A stretch of 64,000 nt of DNA from the NCBI GenBank assembly GCA_029449245.1, contig JANATF010000001.1:3224001-3288000 (forward strand). The letters are read 5' to 3'. The notes beneath the pieces are model-generated. The model ran no database searches, was not told the DNA's origin, and was given only the letters and a program-made list of their open reading frames with translations. The DNA is from Mortierella alpina. Lineage: Eukaryota; Mortierellomycota; Mortierellomycetes; Mortierellales; Mortierellaceae. A program made the position numbers and the translations under genes. Positions 23,822 through 35,685 of this stretch are shown here, one piece after another (position 1 is the stretch's first letter; each line of letters opens with the position of its first letter).

Positions 23822-25073
23822 CAAGCGGAAGGATGACAAGATGGTGCTGCAGGTCATGCTGTACTCCCATGACTGAGACCATCCTACAGGGGATACAGAG
23901 GACATGCAACTTGGCAGATTGGGCAACAACCTATTCATTGTTGACGAGACACGCGAGCGAGCGAGGAAGCAAGCGAGCATAGCGGAGGGTCGGTGTTCAG
24001 ACTTTTTTTTTTGAGTTTTGCATCCGACACGACAGACCTGGACGCACACGTCTTTGGAAACGACGCTAGCAGTCTTCATGAGCCTTGCCTTTGTCTCGAC
24101 GTCATATCTTTGGGCCATGCAGTTAGCGTCAAGCCTGTCGTGAACCGGTGCATGGAGTGCTTGGGTCTCTCACTTGCTCGCAATTATTATTTTTATCCCC
24201 CCCTTCTGCTCCTGGAAATAGGCCGGCGATGGCGACTATTTTGGATGGTCTTGCGAAGAACGGAGCCCGCTGCAGACGTGGCTGGCTGCACCCTGGGAGT
24301 CGAAACAAAGAGACGAGGGGAGAGATGGTGCGCGATGGTGCGATGGAGTATGGCAGCAGGGCGATGAGGATGGGCTGTCCCTTCTTTTGGTGCTTTGCGT
24401 GTGTGGCTACCTGGTCGCACAACGGACTAGAGGAGCGAGCACAAAGAGGGCGCGTCCTGTCTGCACTAGGACGCTTTCCGTCTAGCACATTGTTTCCTTG
24501 TTATGAGTCTATGAGTCTGTGTGTGTGTGTCCTCATCCTTTTTTTTTTTATTTCCCCTTCCATTTCTCTCTTGCCTTCTTCCTTCATTCCCTCATTCCTT
24601 TTGTCTTCCATTCCACCGATCCGCACCCATCGCCACGCTCCACCCAGCCATTCGCCTGCATCCCCACAACGTGCACCCCAGTCCACGCTGTATTCTGCTC
24701 CCAGGTCCCCGCGGCGTCCCTCAAAGCGCGACTAGCCCATTCTCCGTCAGAGTCGTCCTGCCTTGCCTGCCCTGCCTTGCCTTTCTTCCATCCTTCCATT
24801 CGCTCAAGCTCATCCACCACCCACCCTCTCTCCCTCTCTCTCTCTCTTTCTCTCTTTCTCTTGTTCTCTTCTCTCTCGCCTCTTTGTCTCTGAGCATCCT
24901 TCGACAGTTCCTGCCATTGTCCTGTACCCAGACCAGCCAATTCCCCTCTCAGCATTGGCCCTGCTCAATTTTATTTTTTGCTCAAGTTTCCGTCGTATTT
25001 CGCCCAAATAGTCTCCCTCAACGACTTCGCTGTACGGAAAAAAAAGGAATAACAGAACGACGCGAGCGAGAGA
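23822..25073 (+). promoter_or_regulatory. Intergenic region and leader of the CASTOR-like gene
   Basis: No gene supported. A long CT-rich tract (about 24530-24600 and 24815-24880) dominates the second half and likely belongs to the promoter or 5' UTR of the gene starting at 25074. Open frames here are low-complexity artefacts. Confidence 0.35.
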
Positions 25074-27870
25074 ATGATTGTCGATATTCTTCCCTTTCGG
25101 TTGAAGCTGGCTTCGATCGAAAAGAGCGCTATTCCGCGATGCACCCACCAGCTCATGAAGCTAGTGCTATTTCCCGCAGGGTAATGTATCCGATGACACG
25201 CCCAACCCTCTCGTCACTTTGGTTTCCTGCCGGTCTTGTTTTGCGTTGTTGTGTTGCGTTGTTTACTTCTCTCTCTTTACCCCACACTTTTTACTTTTTG
25301 AGCGTCGTCATTGAAGCGAGCGACAACTGAACGCCTTACTCTCTATCCACAGCTAGCTCTGTTACTTCTCTTCGTTTTTGGCTCTTGCACCATTTTTAAT
25401 GTTGCGAAAATGATACTTCCTTCTTGAGCTCACGTTTACTGTCGGCTCGGGATGCGTGCGTGTGTCGCGTTCTTTGTCCTTTTGGTTTCCTTGTCGCTAA
25501 CTTCACAAACCTGCACCATTGCATTTTTGCACACAATCGATTCAGACCACAACATTTCTTCTCGTACACAGAAACAGACAAGGAGGTGTCCCTGATCCTC
25601 GACGAGTCCCATATCCCAGGCTTTCCCGAGGATACGCTCAACGTGTGCAACGTGATCTGGCGAGCAGTTCAGATCGAGCCTGGCGAGTCGGGTCTCGGTA
25701 AGATTTTTTGTGTTTTTCTTCCCGTGAGCTTGCTTGATGCTGAACACGTTGATAGCGGTCCCTTTGCAATAGATGGGGATCGGTATGCATCAGTGGCAAG
25801 AGGGAAAGAATAGACAATGGTCTAGTCCTTATGGCCCAGTAGCTGCGTCCTTGGGTGCTGGGAAGCAAAAATGGCGCGACTGACCCTGTTTGTTTTTGAA
25901 GAACCGATCACTGATACTGACCACTCCGTTCTGACACACAGGCGCCGTGGAAGTGGTCTCCCAAGTCTCGAAGCCTTTGGCAGACATCAACGTCTCTATT
26001 ATGTAAGTGGTACTCCGAATACACCCTGGGGGATATGGCCTCTGTCACGTTGAGCAGTTAAAGGACAGCGTCAATGCATCAATGCATCAATGCATCAATG
26101 CAGCAATGCAGTTAATCCCTCACACCTTTGCGCCCTTTTTTTTGTAATCGTATATTCACACACATACTCGCATACTTCAACCTGTTCGATACATTATAAC
26201 GCATACGCATGCGCATGACTCCCCTCTCCGACCTCCTTGTTCGTGCAACTCTGGCCATTGTTCAAACAGGGCAAGCAATCGGGCGCATTTCTCTGTGTCT
26301 TGTTGTCTTGCCTTGTGTTTTAGGCTGCTCCACAAAATCACACAATGAGCACAGGGGAGAATGAGGTCATTTCTTGTGCGCCCCTGCTCTCAGATTGCAA
26401 CCTAAAATCTAATCGCGTCCATCCTGTGGACTTTCCCGAGACACTCGAAAAAAAACAAGAGAGAGAGATGAGGTTTAACCCTTCAACAAACACCAGGCCC
26501 CTGGCCACACCATCTCACATCGCCCATCACACCGCCTCCTCCCCCCCTCCGCCGTATCCAAAAGGCAAAACGCCATGAATGATTTCTGATATGCGTGCCT
26601 TTGATTTCAATACTAACCAGCCCAAACGTGGATTTCGATGTGAATTTGACAGGCAAATATCGACCTATGACGCCGACTTTACGCTGCTGCCAGAATGCGA
26701 TCTCACACGCGCGCTCGAGTGTCTCTCCAAGACGTTTTCCATAACCAACAACCCTCTAGAGGACATTGGGATCCAGCCTGAAGAGCTCCAGACGTGGGAC
26801 ACAACCTTCCCCATGAGCCCAACAGAGATCCACTCGCTTCAAGATGCTCTTTCACTGGCTTCTGCCACAACCAGGGGACGCCAGTCTAGTCTGATGAGCC
26901 TGCTCGAAGGCGAGGAAGGAAGCACAAGTCCCAAGGACCGGCATGCCAATGGCAGGGAGGACAGCGGGATCGGGAGTGAGGAGACGAGTGAGCCAGGAAG
27001 TGAGACCGTGAGCGGCCATGGGAGCCACATTCTCGACACATCCCTTCAGGGATTGGACCCAGCATTGATCTCTTCCTTGACATTGGATACAGACGCTTCC
27101 AAGGCGAGGCATCATCCATTCCAGGTGGATTTTCCACACAGACTTCATATCACCAGCATGGAGCATGGTCTTGTGGGTCAGCTTGCAATCCGGCTACTCG
27201 AATCCATCTTTTTCGACAACAGGCAAGTTTGGAGAGAGAGAGTGCTGAAGGTTTCTGAAGGCTCTCGAAGCTGGTTTATTTTGGATTTCTCTATGCTGAC
27301 CTCTGCAATCTTTGTGCTTTTGTTTTCGTTCTTAGGAATGATCGGTTCTTTTCCTTTACGCAGACCGACACGACCCTGAGCATTATCATGGACGACGCGA
27401 CCATGAGTTTGTTCCCCGACCACACCCTCAATACCCAAGCAGGCAACTGGCGGCTGATTGCGATTGGGGATGGACCGTTGGGGTTTGACGAATGTGGGAT
27501 CGTCAGTGAGTTTTCGCGACCGTTGAGTGAGAATGGGATCGGGCTGTTTTACTTGAGCACGTTCAACTCGGATTACATCATGGTTAATGATCAGGACTTT
27601 GAGCAGGCGGTTGTGTGTCTACAGGAGACGGCTCGGACCGTGGACTGGAAGCGGCCTTCATCTTCGTCGCCCCGTTTGCCTAACGATGCGTTGACGCAGG
27701 ACACAAAGTCAATACGATCCATTGACACCAGTTCATTGTCGGGAGCTTCGTCCGATGTGGACGCGGCGGAACTGTCGCCTGTTTCGACTACGGCGGACGC
27801 TTCGGAGATTAAGGCTGATGAAGAGGGAGAGGAGACTGCATTGCCCTTGGAGGAAGGTGTACCGGCTTGA
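25074..27870 (+). CDS. CASTOR/GATS-like tandem ACT-domain protein (arginine-sensor family)
   Basis: Homologue of the cytosolic arginine sensors that inhibit GATOR2 upstream of mTORC1 in animals. Exons 25074-25180, 25546-25697, 25942-26002, 26653-27222 and 27336-27870 join to 474 residues, against about 330 in animals. The start MIVDILPFRLKLASIEK parallels the family N terminus. ACT 1 has HFFSYTETDKEVSLILDE and SIMQISTYDADFTLL. ACT 2 has FFSFTQTDTTLSIIMDD, the glycine loop GDGPLGFDECGIVSE and FYLSTFNSDYIMV. The Asp in NSDY (about residue 376) aligns with the animal Asp304 arginine contact, and the loop is nearly identical. A Ser/Gly/Glu-rich linker and an acidic tail account for the extra length. 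The fourth intron is GC-AG (GCAAGT donor at 27223). Arginine binding is inference. Confidence 0.85.
26071..26111 (+). repeat. Octanucleotide tandem repeat in a CASTOR-like gene intron
   Basis: TCAATGCA is repeated about four times with a variant fifth unit (GCAATGCA) inside the 650-base third intron. Confidence 0.75.
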
Positions 27871-28359
27871 AAAAGGATGGAGGAAGGGGGTGGGAGATGG
27901 ATAGGACGAGAAAGCGATGTGGAAACACACAGGACAGCAAAAAGAAAGATACACCACCCCAATATGCACATACTACCACCCACCGAGGAGCTGCTGCGAC
28001 TGCATGCGACTTGCAAGGAATTCATTTGTTACATCTGTAAAGTAGATCAAAGAACATCATTAAACAATAAGTAAGGCACGAAAAATAAAAAAGAAAGGGA
28101 CCCGTTTCTTTTGTGCATGGTTTTGTTTATTCTTGATCTGGGGCATGAGGTACGTCAGGCGTGAGAGAGGGAGAGGGAGAGGGAAAGGGGAGGGAGCGAT
28201 GTGGGAGGCATAAGGCATTGGACTACATTGACGGGTCTACGAGATGATTACGAGGTGAGCTATGGGAGGCAATGAACTAGGTGTGGGCTTTCTGCAAGTC
28301 AATTGCATAATGAACAATGTAAAAAAAAAAGGATACACACGGGAAAAGACAAAGGAAGG
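27871..28359. terminator. Convergent 3' ends with facing polyadenylation signals
   Basis: No gene. Plus-strand AATAAA at about 28084-28089 serves the CASTOR-like gene. Plus-strand TTTATT at 28126-28131 (AATAAA on minus) serves the gene ending at 28360. If both are used the two 3' UTRs overlap or abut. Confidence 0.4.
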
Positions 28360-30968
28360 CTACTCTCGGAGTTCGCGCAAGAAATAAGTGTTCTGGCTAT
28401 AATCCTCCGACCCATACTTGTGGACATTATGTCCCACCACGGGGAGACCGCCCACGGTTGAAGGTGGCACCATGGGGAGCGCAGCCAGCCCTTGCCCTTG
28501 CGCAGATCCTGTTGGGGCGTTGGTCCCATCGTACCCATCGCCATATGAATACTGCTGATAATCCGTCATGGATTCGCTCGACATGCTCATGTGGGCCAAG
28601 TTCTGGGCAGGGTAAGGTCCAAATCCATCCGTCGCACCAGTATTGGACGACGCCATGGCCATCCCTCCGATGACAGACGGGCCTGCTGCGTGGGCCATCA
28701 TGGGCAACGGCGATTCGGGTCCGCGATAGAACCCGTCGTAGCTGTTGTAATCGGAACCATCCTCGTGGCCGGGGCCGTAGTTGTTGCGGGCGTGGACGCC
28801 GCCAGCTGCGCCGCCACCGCCCGTCTTACCTCTGAACTGTCTCGATGGCTAATATCATCGTAAAATAAAAAAGAGCGGTTAACCAGGGTTCGGAAGATGT
28901 GCAACCTCTGGATGAAAAGATGTCTATTTCCACGAGGAGGGATTCAATCTTACCGAGAGCTTTAGTCTGCGAAAGATCCAGACACAGAGCGCAGCCGCCA
29001 GCAAGAGGGCTGCGGCCACAACACCAATCATGATGGAGGTTTTGGCACTCTCCTTGTTGGCCTCGCTGGTTGCATCCGCATTTGCACTGTGCGTGGTGGT
29101 AGGCTGCGCGACGTCTGCAGCTGGTGGTGGTTCAGAGGTGGTGGTGGGAGCCTTTTGGGGATCGTTGGGATCAACACCATTGTTATCGGTGCCAACGTCG
29201 CTCGAGATCGACACCACAGGGTCAGTAGGGGGTGGTGCACTAGTGTCCACTAATTCGGGGGTCTCGGATGATGGCTCTGAGCTCGCTGATGACTCTTCAG
29301 GCGTCGACGTAGGCGTCTCGCTGTCCTCGTCGGACGTGGGAGTCGTGGCAGAGTCCGTGGCATCTTCAGAAGGCGCGGAAGACGATGAATCCGATTCGTC
29401 TGAGGATTCTGTAGGATCAGAAGAAGTAGAAGAGGAAGAAAGTGGGTCTAGATGATGAGTGTCAGTGCGAAGGCTTCTTTTTCTCTTTGATCTTCTCAAA
29501 ACACAAAATGCGTGCTATGCGTGTATGAAGGAATGAAAATGGGCGGGAACTTACTAGTAACATCCTCTAATGACTGGCCTAGGGGATCAAGATCAGATTC
29601 GGTGCTCTTCTGCTCCGTGTCATCGCTGTCTTCCTCCTCTGTTGCTTCACTTTCTTCGTCCTGCACACTCTCGTCTTCAGCTTCCTGACGTTCCATGAGG
29701 TTGTTTGAACCACTCTTGGATTGGACTAGGGTGTGGTTTAAAAAAAAAGATGGTTGTGTGAGCATAGACATTTCAAGTTATTGCACACCAACCACCCCTC
29801 CGGCCAGTGAACGCGTGGAATCTTTGGCTCTATTGCATCTCTGAGACCACCCTCACTGTAAAAAAAAAAAGGGTGTGCATCGATGGTGCCTCAAAGCAAT
29901 TGGTTGACTCTGGAGGTGAGGCGAGGATCATTGTCTTCAGACGAGAGCTAGTCCATGCGAGAGCAAGTGTGACATAAAACGGCGTGAAGCTGACAAGAAG
30001 ATAAAAAGGCATAGGAGAAGGACGGAGCCAAGGGCAGCAGAGGAGTCGAGAGTTGGAAATCGTATTCTTCATAATAGACGCGTCGAAATCGAAAACTAGG
30101 AGTTATCAAAGAAAAGAGGTCGAACGTCGTGCTCCCTTGATTATTGAAGAGCTTTTCCCTCCTTTTTTTTCCTTTTGCTTCAATGAAGGGTAAAAATAAC
30201 ACCACAGGTTAACCAGGAGCCGCTGGCCGCTTTTTTTTTGTCGTAGAGGTTGTTGGAAAGCGGGCGGCCAACATAAGCCAGGTACCGATTTTGGGGAGCA
30301 CTCTTGTTATCGGTGGAGAAAGGAGAAGGGGTAGTAAACTATCCTCATGAACTCCGTTCGTAGTGTGATGAAACCCAACGCGACGGTTGGTGAAGGTGCT
30401 CTGCGATGAGAGAAATAAGAAAAGAGAAGAGAGGTGGGGACTGAACAATAGGTTCTGTAGTCTCTTTCTTACCCTTACCATCCTCGCTGGGCGTAGGTTC
30501 CTGAGCGGGTGTAGTCCCCGCCGGAGGCTCCTGTCCTCCAGCGAGATTTTCCTTTTTGTCTCCCACCAGGTCGTCCAAAAGACTGCCCGCTCGTTTCTCG
30601 CCTGCGAGTTGACGAGGAGCTTCTCGTTTGATGTTCCGCAATATGTGTTGCACTGGTTGCTCCTTTGGAGCAAAGTTGTGTTGTCGTTTTTGAGGGTGAG
30701 AAAGGTCATACAGGTGCCGACGACGTCTGAGTTGGGTTGGGGTTGCTTGGTCATCGCCAGCAGCGTCCATCATCTGCGCAGGGCCTGACGATGAAGGAGG
30801 CATGACGAGAGATTTGGACTCCTTGCTGTAAACGAGTCTAGGATGGTCCAGCTCTGTCGAGTCTGCTGCGGGTGCTTCCGATGGTGGGGTGGTGCCTTGA
30901 CTATGACAAGTCGTTGCTGTGAGGATCGCTGACAGAGTCAGGATGAGGGATAGTGTTGTGAACCTCAT
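28360..30968 (-). CDS. Wsc/Mid2-like single-pass surface protein
   Basis: Probable plasma-membrane or wall protein with the topology of fungal wall-stress sensors; the family is not certain. Exon 1 starts at 30968 with a clear signal peptide (MRFTTLSLILTLSAILTATT) and basic, Gln/Arg-rich sequence. Later exons (about 29730-29552 and 29445-28955) encode an extremely acidic, Ser/Thr-rich ectodomain with runs of Glu, Asp and Ser. The single TM helix SIMIGVVAAALLLAAALCVW ends at WIFRRLK. The last exon (28848-28360) is a Gly-, Tyr- and Ser-rich cytoplasmic tail ending YFLRELRE. Splicing between 30475 and 29730 is unresolved; one or two small exons may lie there. No WSC or Cys-rich lectin domain is present, so Mid2 resemblance is by layout only. 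Confidence 0.6.
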
Positions 30969-31535
30969 GTTGTTCGTCGAACGAGTCTTTCTACTCTCGC
31001 TTTTTGTTTCTAATACGGTATGGTATGGGGGGGTGACAAGCACGCGAAGGGAGTGTGAGTGTGAGGGGCCAAGAGAGGACAGAGAAGAAAAAAAAAGAGT
31101 GAAAAGAGGACAAGAGAGAAAAGGAGTGTTTAAAAAAGTGAGACGGTGATCAGAGTGAGAAAAAAAGACGGAGAGCACCTGGAGAGAGTCTGTTGCCAAC
31201 CGGGATCTGGACTCGCTTGAGAGCTCTAAAAGAATAGTCCCGATGCTTTTGAGTGGGAGAGAGGGAGAGGAAGAGAAAGAGAAAAAGAGAAAGTAAAAGA
31301 GAAGAGAGCGTTGAAAGTACGTGTTCATTGCGCTACCGTTTCTTAAAAGGACGACAGGAACATGAAAGAAAGGCTCCCACGGCTCCAAGGGCTCTAACGG
31401 TCCACGGCGAGACGTCTGGCGAACGGAAAACAGCCTTTTCGAACTGGGCTGGCCAAAGCGCCAGCAATATTGGCCCTGTGTTTCGAACAGGGTTGCATAT
31501 GCATAGTGACTATTGTACAGTGCGCGCTCTTTACT
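30969..31535 (-). promoter_or_regulatory. Leader of the Wsc/Mid2-like gene and 3' flank of the MDR reductase
   Basis: No gene. GA-rich on the plus strand (about 31060-31320), that is CT-rich in the sense of the gene starting at 30968. Confidence 0.35.
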
Positions 31536-32824
31536 TTACAAGTCTGCGATTTTGATGATGACCTTGCCAGCGTACTTGCCGTCAAGCATGTTCACAAAAT
31601 GCTTGGGGGCATTCTCGATTCCCTCAAACACCTCCTCTCTGTAGTTGATTTCCTTGCGCTCCAACAAGGGGCGGATCGTCCCGTCCAGCTCACCATTGGC
31701 AAAGTACTGCAGATGGTGCCAGTAGATGAAGCCCAAAATGGACGCGCCCTTCCGAGCAATATGGTTGAGGTTGCGAATTGGGTAAGGCTCCTTGCCGTTC
31801 TCTTGCGAGACCATGCCGATCGACAGAATCTTGCCCATGTCATTGATGATCTCCAGAACCAGATCGAGGATCTCGCCTCCAACAGTGTCAAAGTAGTAAT
31901 CAATGCCGTTCGGTGCCAGTCTCGTCAAAGCCTCGCGCGCATCCTCAGTCTTGTAGTTGAATGCGCCATCGAAATGCTGCTTCTCAACCAGATAGGTCAC
32001 CTTCTCGTCGGAGCCGGCTGTTGAATCAACAGAGTATACCATGAAGAATCAGCAAGGTGTAACACACACAGAGAGAGCACAGAACAGACTCATTTCACTC
32101 CCATATCGCCTTCTCCTTACCTGATCCGATCACACGAAGACCCTGGGTCTTGGCAAGCTGGCCGACAAGCTGGCCCACACCTCCGGCAGCGGATCCCACG
32201 AAGATAGTCTTGCCGGCCTCGATGCCCAGGACCTTGAGACCAGCAAAGGCTGTCAGACCAGGCATGCCCAAAGCACTGATATAGTTTGAAAGGGGCACTC
32301 CCGTGGACTCGTCGCGGGCATGGGCGGGCAAGACGCGGATATCCGAGGCAGTATTGGGATCGTTCAGACCGGCGACGCGAGTGTACTTTTCGTATCCAGT
32401 GTTGACCGAAACCAACGTGCCGACCGGGTACTTTTCACAGCCAGAGGCGACCACCTCGGCAACACCAAGGCCGTAGAAGGGATCGTTCAGAGTTCGCCAG
32501 GAGGCGGGCGTCTCTCCTCCGGTCTCGTCCAGCGTGAAGCGAACATCTATAAAGAGCGAGAGTGCAGGGGAGTTGTTTAGACAACGAAGTGAGACCAGAG
32601 AGATCGTGAAGCTTGCTGCTTTCACCTTTTTTTTTTGAGTGTGTGTGCTTACAGGGGTCGAGGGAGAGATACAGGTTGCGCAGAATGACCTCGCCCTCCT
32701 TGACGCTGTCAAGGTCGATCTCGAGGTTGGACTCTACCCTGAACTGGGCCTCGGTGACTCTGGCCTTGTTGGCGTAGCTGGCGCGGACGACACGGGTGTT
32801 GCTGACGATGTTGGTGGAAGCCAT
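31536..32824 (-). CDS. NADP(H)-dependent MDR oxidoreductase (PTGR / alkenal double-bond reductase type)
   Basis: Zinc-free medium-chain reductase that reduces C=C bonds of enals/enones or related lipids; the substrate here is unknown. Three exons: from 32824 to about 32652, about 32546-32121 and 32019-31536. Exon 1 ends LRNLYLSLDP and joins YVRFTLDETGGETP. PFYGLGVAEVVASGCEKYP and LGMPGLTAFAGLKVLGIEAG precede the nucleotide-binding GSAAGGVGQLVGQLAKTQG. NGIDYYFDTVGGEILDLVLE and the terminal YAGKVIIKIADL complete a full-length protein of about 355 residues. Two damaged paralogues lie 18 kb away (49.7-51.3 kb); this one has no lesion. Confidence 0.9.
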
Positions 32825-33269
32825 GTCGATTGAAGCGATAATGCGAGAATATGGTGTGAGAGGGACTAAGGAGAGGAGAGGCACTACGCTGGGAGTGGTC
32901 GAGCGGAAAGGAATATTTTTTTGGATGAGAAAAAAGAGGCGAAAGCGCCGTCTTTTATGGTTTTTTGTCTTCCCAGATGGCTGCGCACAAAAGAGACGCC
33001 GCACTCAAAGGATGCTCTCTTGCACCAACCATCATGCTGCATGCGCCATTACGTCAAATTTGACAAACATACCAGGGTTTAGGAGGCACTTCTTCAGCGT
33101 CGGTGCCGGGTAACGCAGGCGAAACATCGTTGCGGCACCAGATCGGGTGCTGCGCCTTGCAGACAGGCCAAGGCAAAAGCGATAAAGGTCCGAGTTTTAT
33201 TGCAGCTCATTCTGATTCATTCTGCTTCTCTTTTGGTGGTGTATATGGAGGGGGTGCGGAGGGGTGCTC
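32825..33269. other. Intergenic stretch, MDR leader and Tra2-like 3' flank
   Basis: No gene. The MDR promoter should lie here on the minus strand; TTTATT at 33196-33201 is the minus-strand AATAAA of the Tra2-like gene. Confidence 0.3.
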
Positions 33270-35128
33270 CTAGTAGCGAGCGTATCTGTCTTCGTAGCGC
33301 GATGGCCCGCGGCGATCGTAGCCTCGATCATACACTCCCCGGTCCTCATACCCGCCTCGATCCATTCCATAGGGCGAAGATCGATAGTCGCGAGGCGGAC
33401 GGTCGTCGTATCTAGGCCGTGCACCACCCATCCATCTATCAGGATACAGTTGAGTATCATTAGCCACGACTGTGCAGTACATAACCGGCAATGCGAGCTT
33501 GGCAAAAAAAGTGTGCATCCTCCATACCTGTCGTAAGGTGCGGGACGAGTGTAATCGCCACGCACGGGTCCACCTCCTCTGTAGTCTCTGGGATCGGGCC
33601 CACGGGGATCATGGCGTGGGTCGAATCTATCCATGCGACGATCTAGAACATAGAATGCACAAGCAAAGAGGTGTCAGGTTAATTTATCACTGTCGGCCAA
33701 GGCGATAACAAGTCGTTTCGCCAAGATCCTCGCAATGCGATACCATAGGAGGGAGGGGGGTAAGGCGAAGGATAGTTGGGCATACCCATGGCCCTTTCCC
33801 TTTTGGGGGGTCCGCGGTATTCACCCGGAGTGGGAGTTCTGGCGCGAGCCCGTTTGGCCTAAACGGTCAAAAATTAGCAGTAAAGCGTTAGGGTTTGGAA
33901 GCGAGCGCGATCCAAGTGTGTCAGAGCAGAACAACAATAGGCGCACGTACCAGTTTGACAGACATGGCACGTCCGTGCAACTCAAACCCGTTTAGGACTT
34001 GCATCGCTGCATCGGCATCCTCTGGACGGACCATGGTCACGAAGGCGAACCCACGGGACTCTCGCGTATGGGGATCATACATGATCTGCACTTTTTCGAC
34101 CTAAGCATAAAAGATGCGCGGAAGAAACGCAATGCAAACAGAGTCAGACTGCATAGTTCAGGAGAAAGAGAAGCGGGATGGGACGCACAGAAACAATGCC
34201 GGGACCCAAAAAAAAAAAAAGAAAGGAAAGAGAGGAAAAAAAGGGGAGGATGACAGCACTTTTTCATCGCCACTGCAGTCAGAGATAGCAAATCTCTATT
34301 GCATTGTTGGCATATCCAGGCACCCCTTTCACTTTTGCGTCCAAAAAAAAAAAAAAAAACACCATTGCATATGCGTCCTGTACTTCCAGTAAGATACGCT
34401 ATGCGACAAGACGCCAGTAACTCCCGAAAACCGCCACAGCCTTCCATGAAGCTATCTGGCAGCAGATCGCTGCTGACGCTTGATAGCAAAAGCCAAAAGG
34501 ACCAAGGGTGGGCAGTCGGGCGGTGCTTGCTGCTGAGAGACACGAAAGGGCGTGGTCTCGAGTCTGAAGCTACAGTGTTCGTTGCGGTTGCGCTTGTGGC
34601 GTGGGGGTCGTCCTCTCTCACCTTGCCGTATTTGCCGAACAAGTCCTCGAGATCGTTGACTTCAGTCTTGCTGGAGAGGCTGTTGACAAAGAGGTTGTTG
34701 CCAGGATTAACGGATTCGTCGGGTGGATTGTCTGTGCTGGTGCTGCAGTATACAGGAGAGATATTGAATCGAGGTGGTTGATACGAATCAGTCATTTGAG
34801 GTTGAGGCCGAGTGCGGGCGTAACTCTAGTCGGCTGGGGGTGAGAGGCAACGACTGCGACGTGGGCAGAGGCAGCAAGAGCGACGACGTGTAGAGTGAAA
34901 GCGCGATCCGCCCCCGCATCCATCTTTTCCTTTTTCTTTTGTTCATTGGGTTCGTTTTTCTTGAGCTCTTTGGATGGTGTGGTGGCGAACAATGGGTGCA
35001 TGGGGAACAAGAGGTTGGGCGACAAACCTGGGGCGTGCGGGCGAGCGGCTCCTAGGGCGTGGAGACCGCGAGCGCGAGCTGGAGGGACTGGCGTCACGGC
35101 GATCTGCATCTGTGTATTGGTCGCTCAT
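33270..35128 (-). CDS. TRA2: Transformer-2-like RNA-binding protein (RRM, RS-rich)
   Basis: Probable splicing regulator in the nucleus. The start MSDQYTDADRRDAS is followed by an Arg-Ser-rich segment (SRSRSPRPRSRSPARP). One RRM is split by introns: RNP2 is NLFVNSLS with EVNDLEDLFGKYGKV, RNP1 is SRGFAFVTM after VEKVQIMYDPHTRE, and AMQVLNGFELHGRAMSVKLA closes the fold. The C-terminal part is rich in Arg, Gly, Asp, Pro and Tyr (DRFDPRHDPRGPDPRDYRGG; YDRGYDRRGPSRYEDRYARY). About six exons are needed. Splicing from exon 1 (donor AG|GTTTGT near 35056) into the exon carrying YARTRPQPQMTDSYQ is my best reading. Divergent from the P5B ATPase gene. Confidence 0.85.
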
Positions 35129-35685
35129 GGCAAGTGATGGACTTGTGTATGTATGTGTGTGTGTGTGTGGATGTGGATGTGGATGTGGATGTGGATGTAA
35201 TGAAGATTGGTGGAGAGGGGAAATGAGAACGGGGACATGGGACGGCATGCAGGTGAGGAGCAAAAAAGAGTTTATATCACGTGCCGCTCACGGCCCTCAC
35301 TCGTCCCCATTTCAAGCTGCGACGCATCCATCGCACTGACCCGCTGGGGAAGGGGGGAGAGGGGCCGCGGGAAAGGGGCACAGGGAAGCGAGCGAGAAGA
35401 GAGGCGGCGACGAGGCCGCATGACTGAAGCACAGGTGCTCCTGTCCATGACCATGGACGGGAGCATGCAGCCCCAGCAAAGAGGAAGAGTCTGCTGTGCG
35501 CACCAGCAGCGACGACCGATATATTCCACGAGGGGGCATTCGCTTCTTCCCATCTCTTCTTTCTCTCTCACGCACTGCATTTTCTTTCAGCCCTCCACTG
35601 TCTGCTCTGCCTCCACACCCTCCGCGACCTGATCCGCGTAGCGCAACCTTAAACGCCAGGCTCTCCTTGTCTCCTGCGGTTTTTC
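35129..35685. promoter_or_regulatory. Divergent promoter, Tra2-like / P5B ATPase
   Basis: No gene in 557 bases. It holds the simple repeat at 35151-35198 near the Tra2 start and CT-rich sequence approaching the P5B start. Confidence 0.35.
35151..35198 (+). repeat. TG and GGATGT tandem repeats
   Basis: A (TG)n run of about 18 bases passes into five copies of GGATGT (or TGGATG). It sits just upstream of the Tra2-like start codon, probably in its 5' UTR. Confidence 0.8.

Noticed and set aside
31592-31903. Minus frame in another phase of the MDR reductase
   Set aside because: It overlaps the recognised enzyme frame, whose nucleotide-binding and C-terminal motifs are complete.
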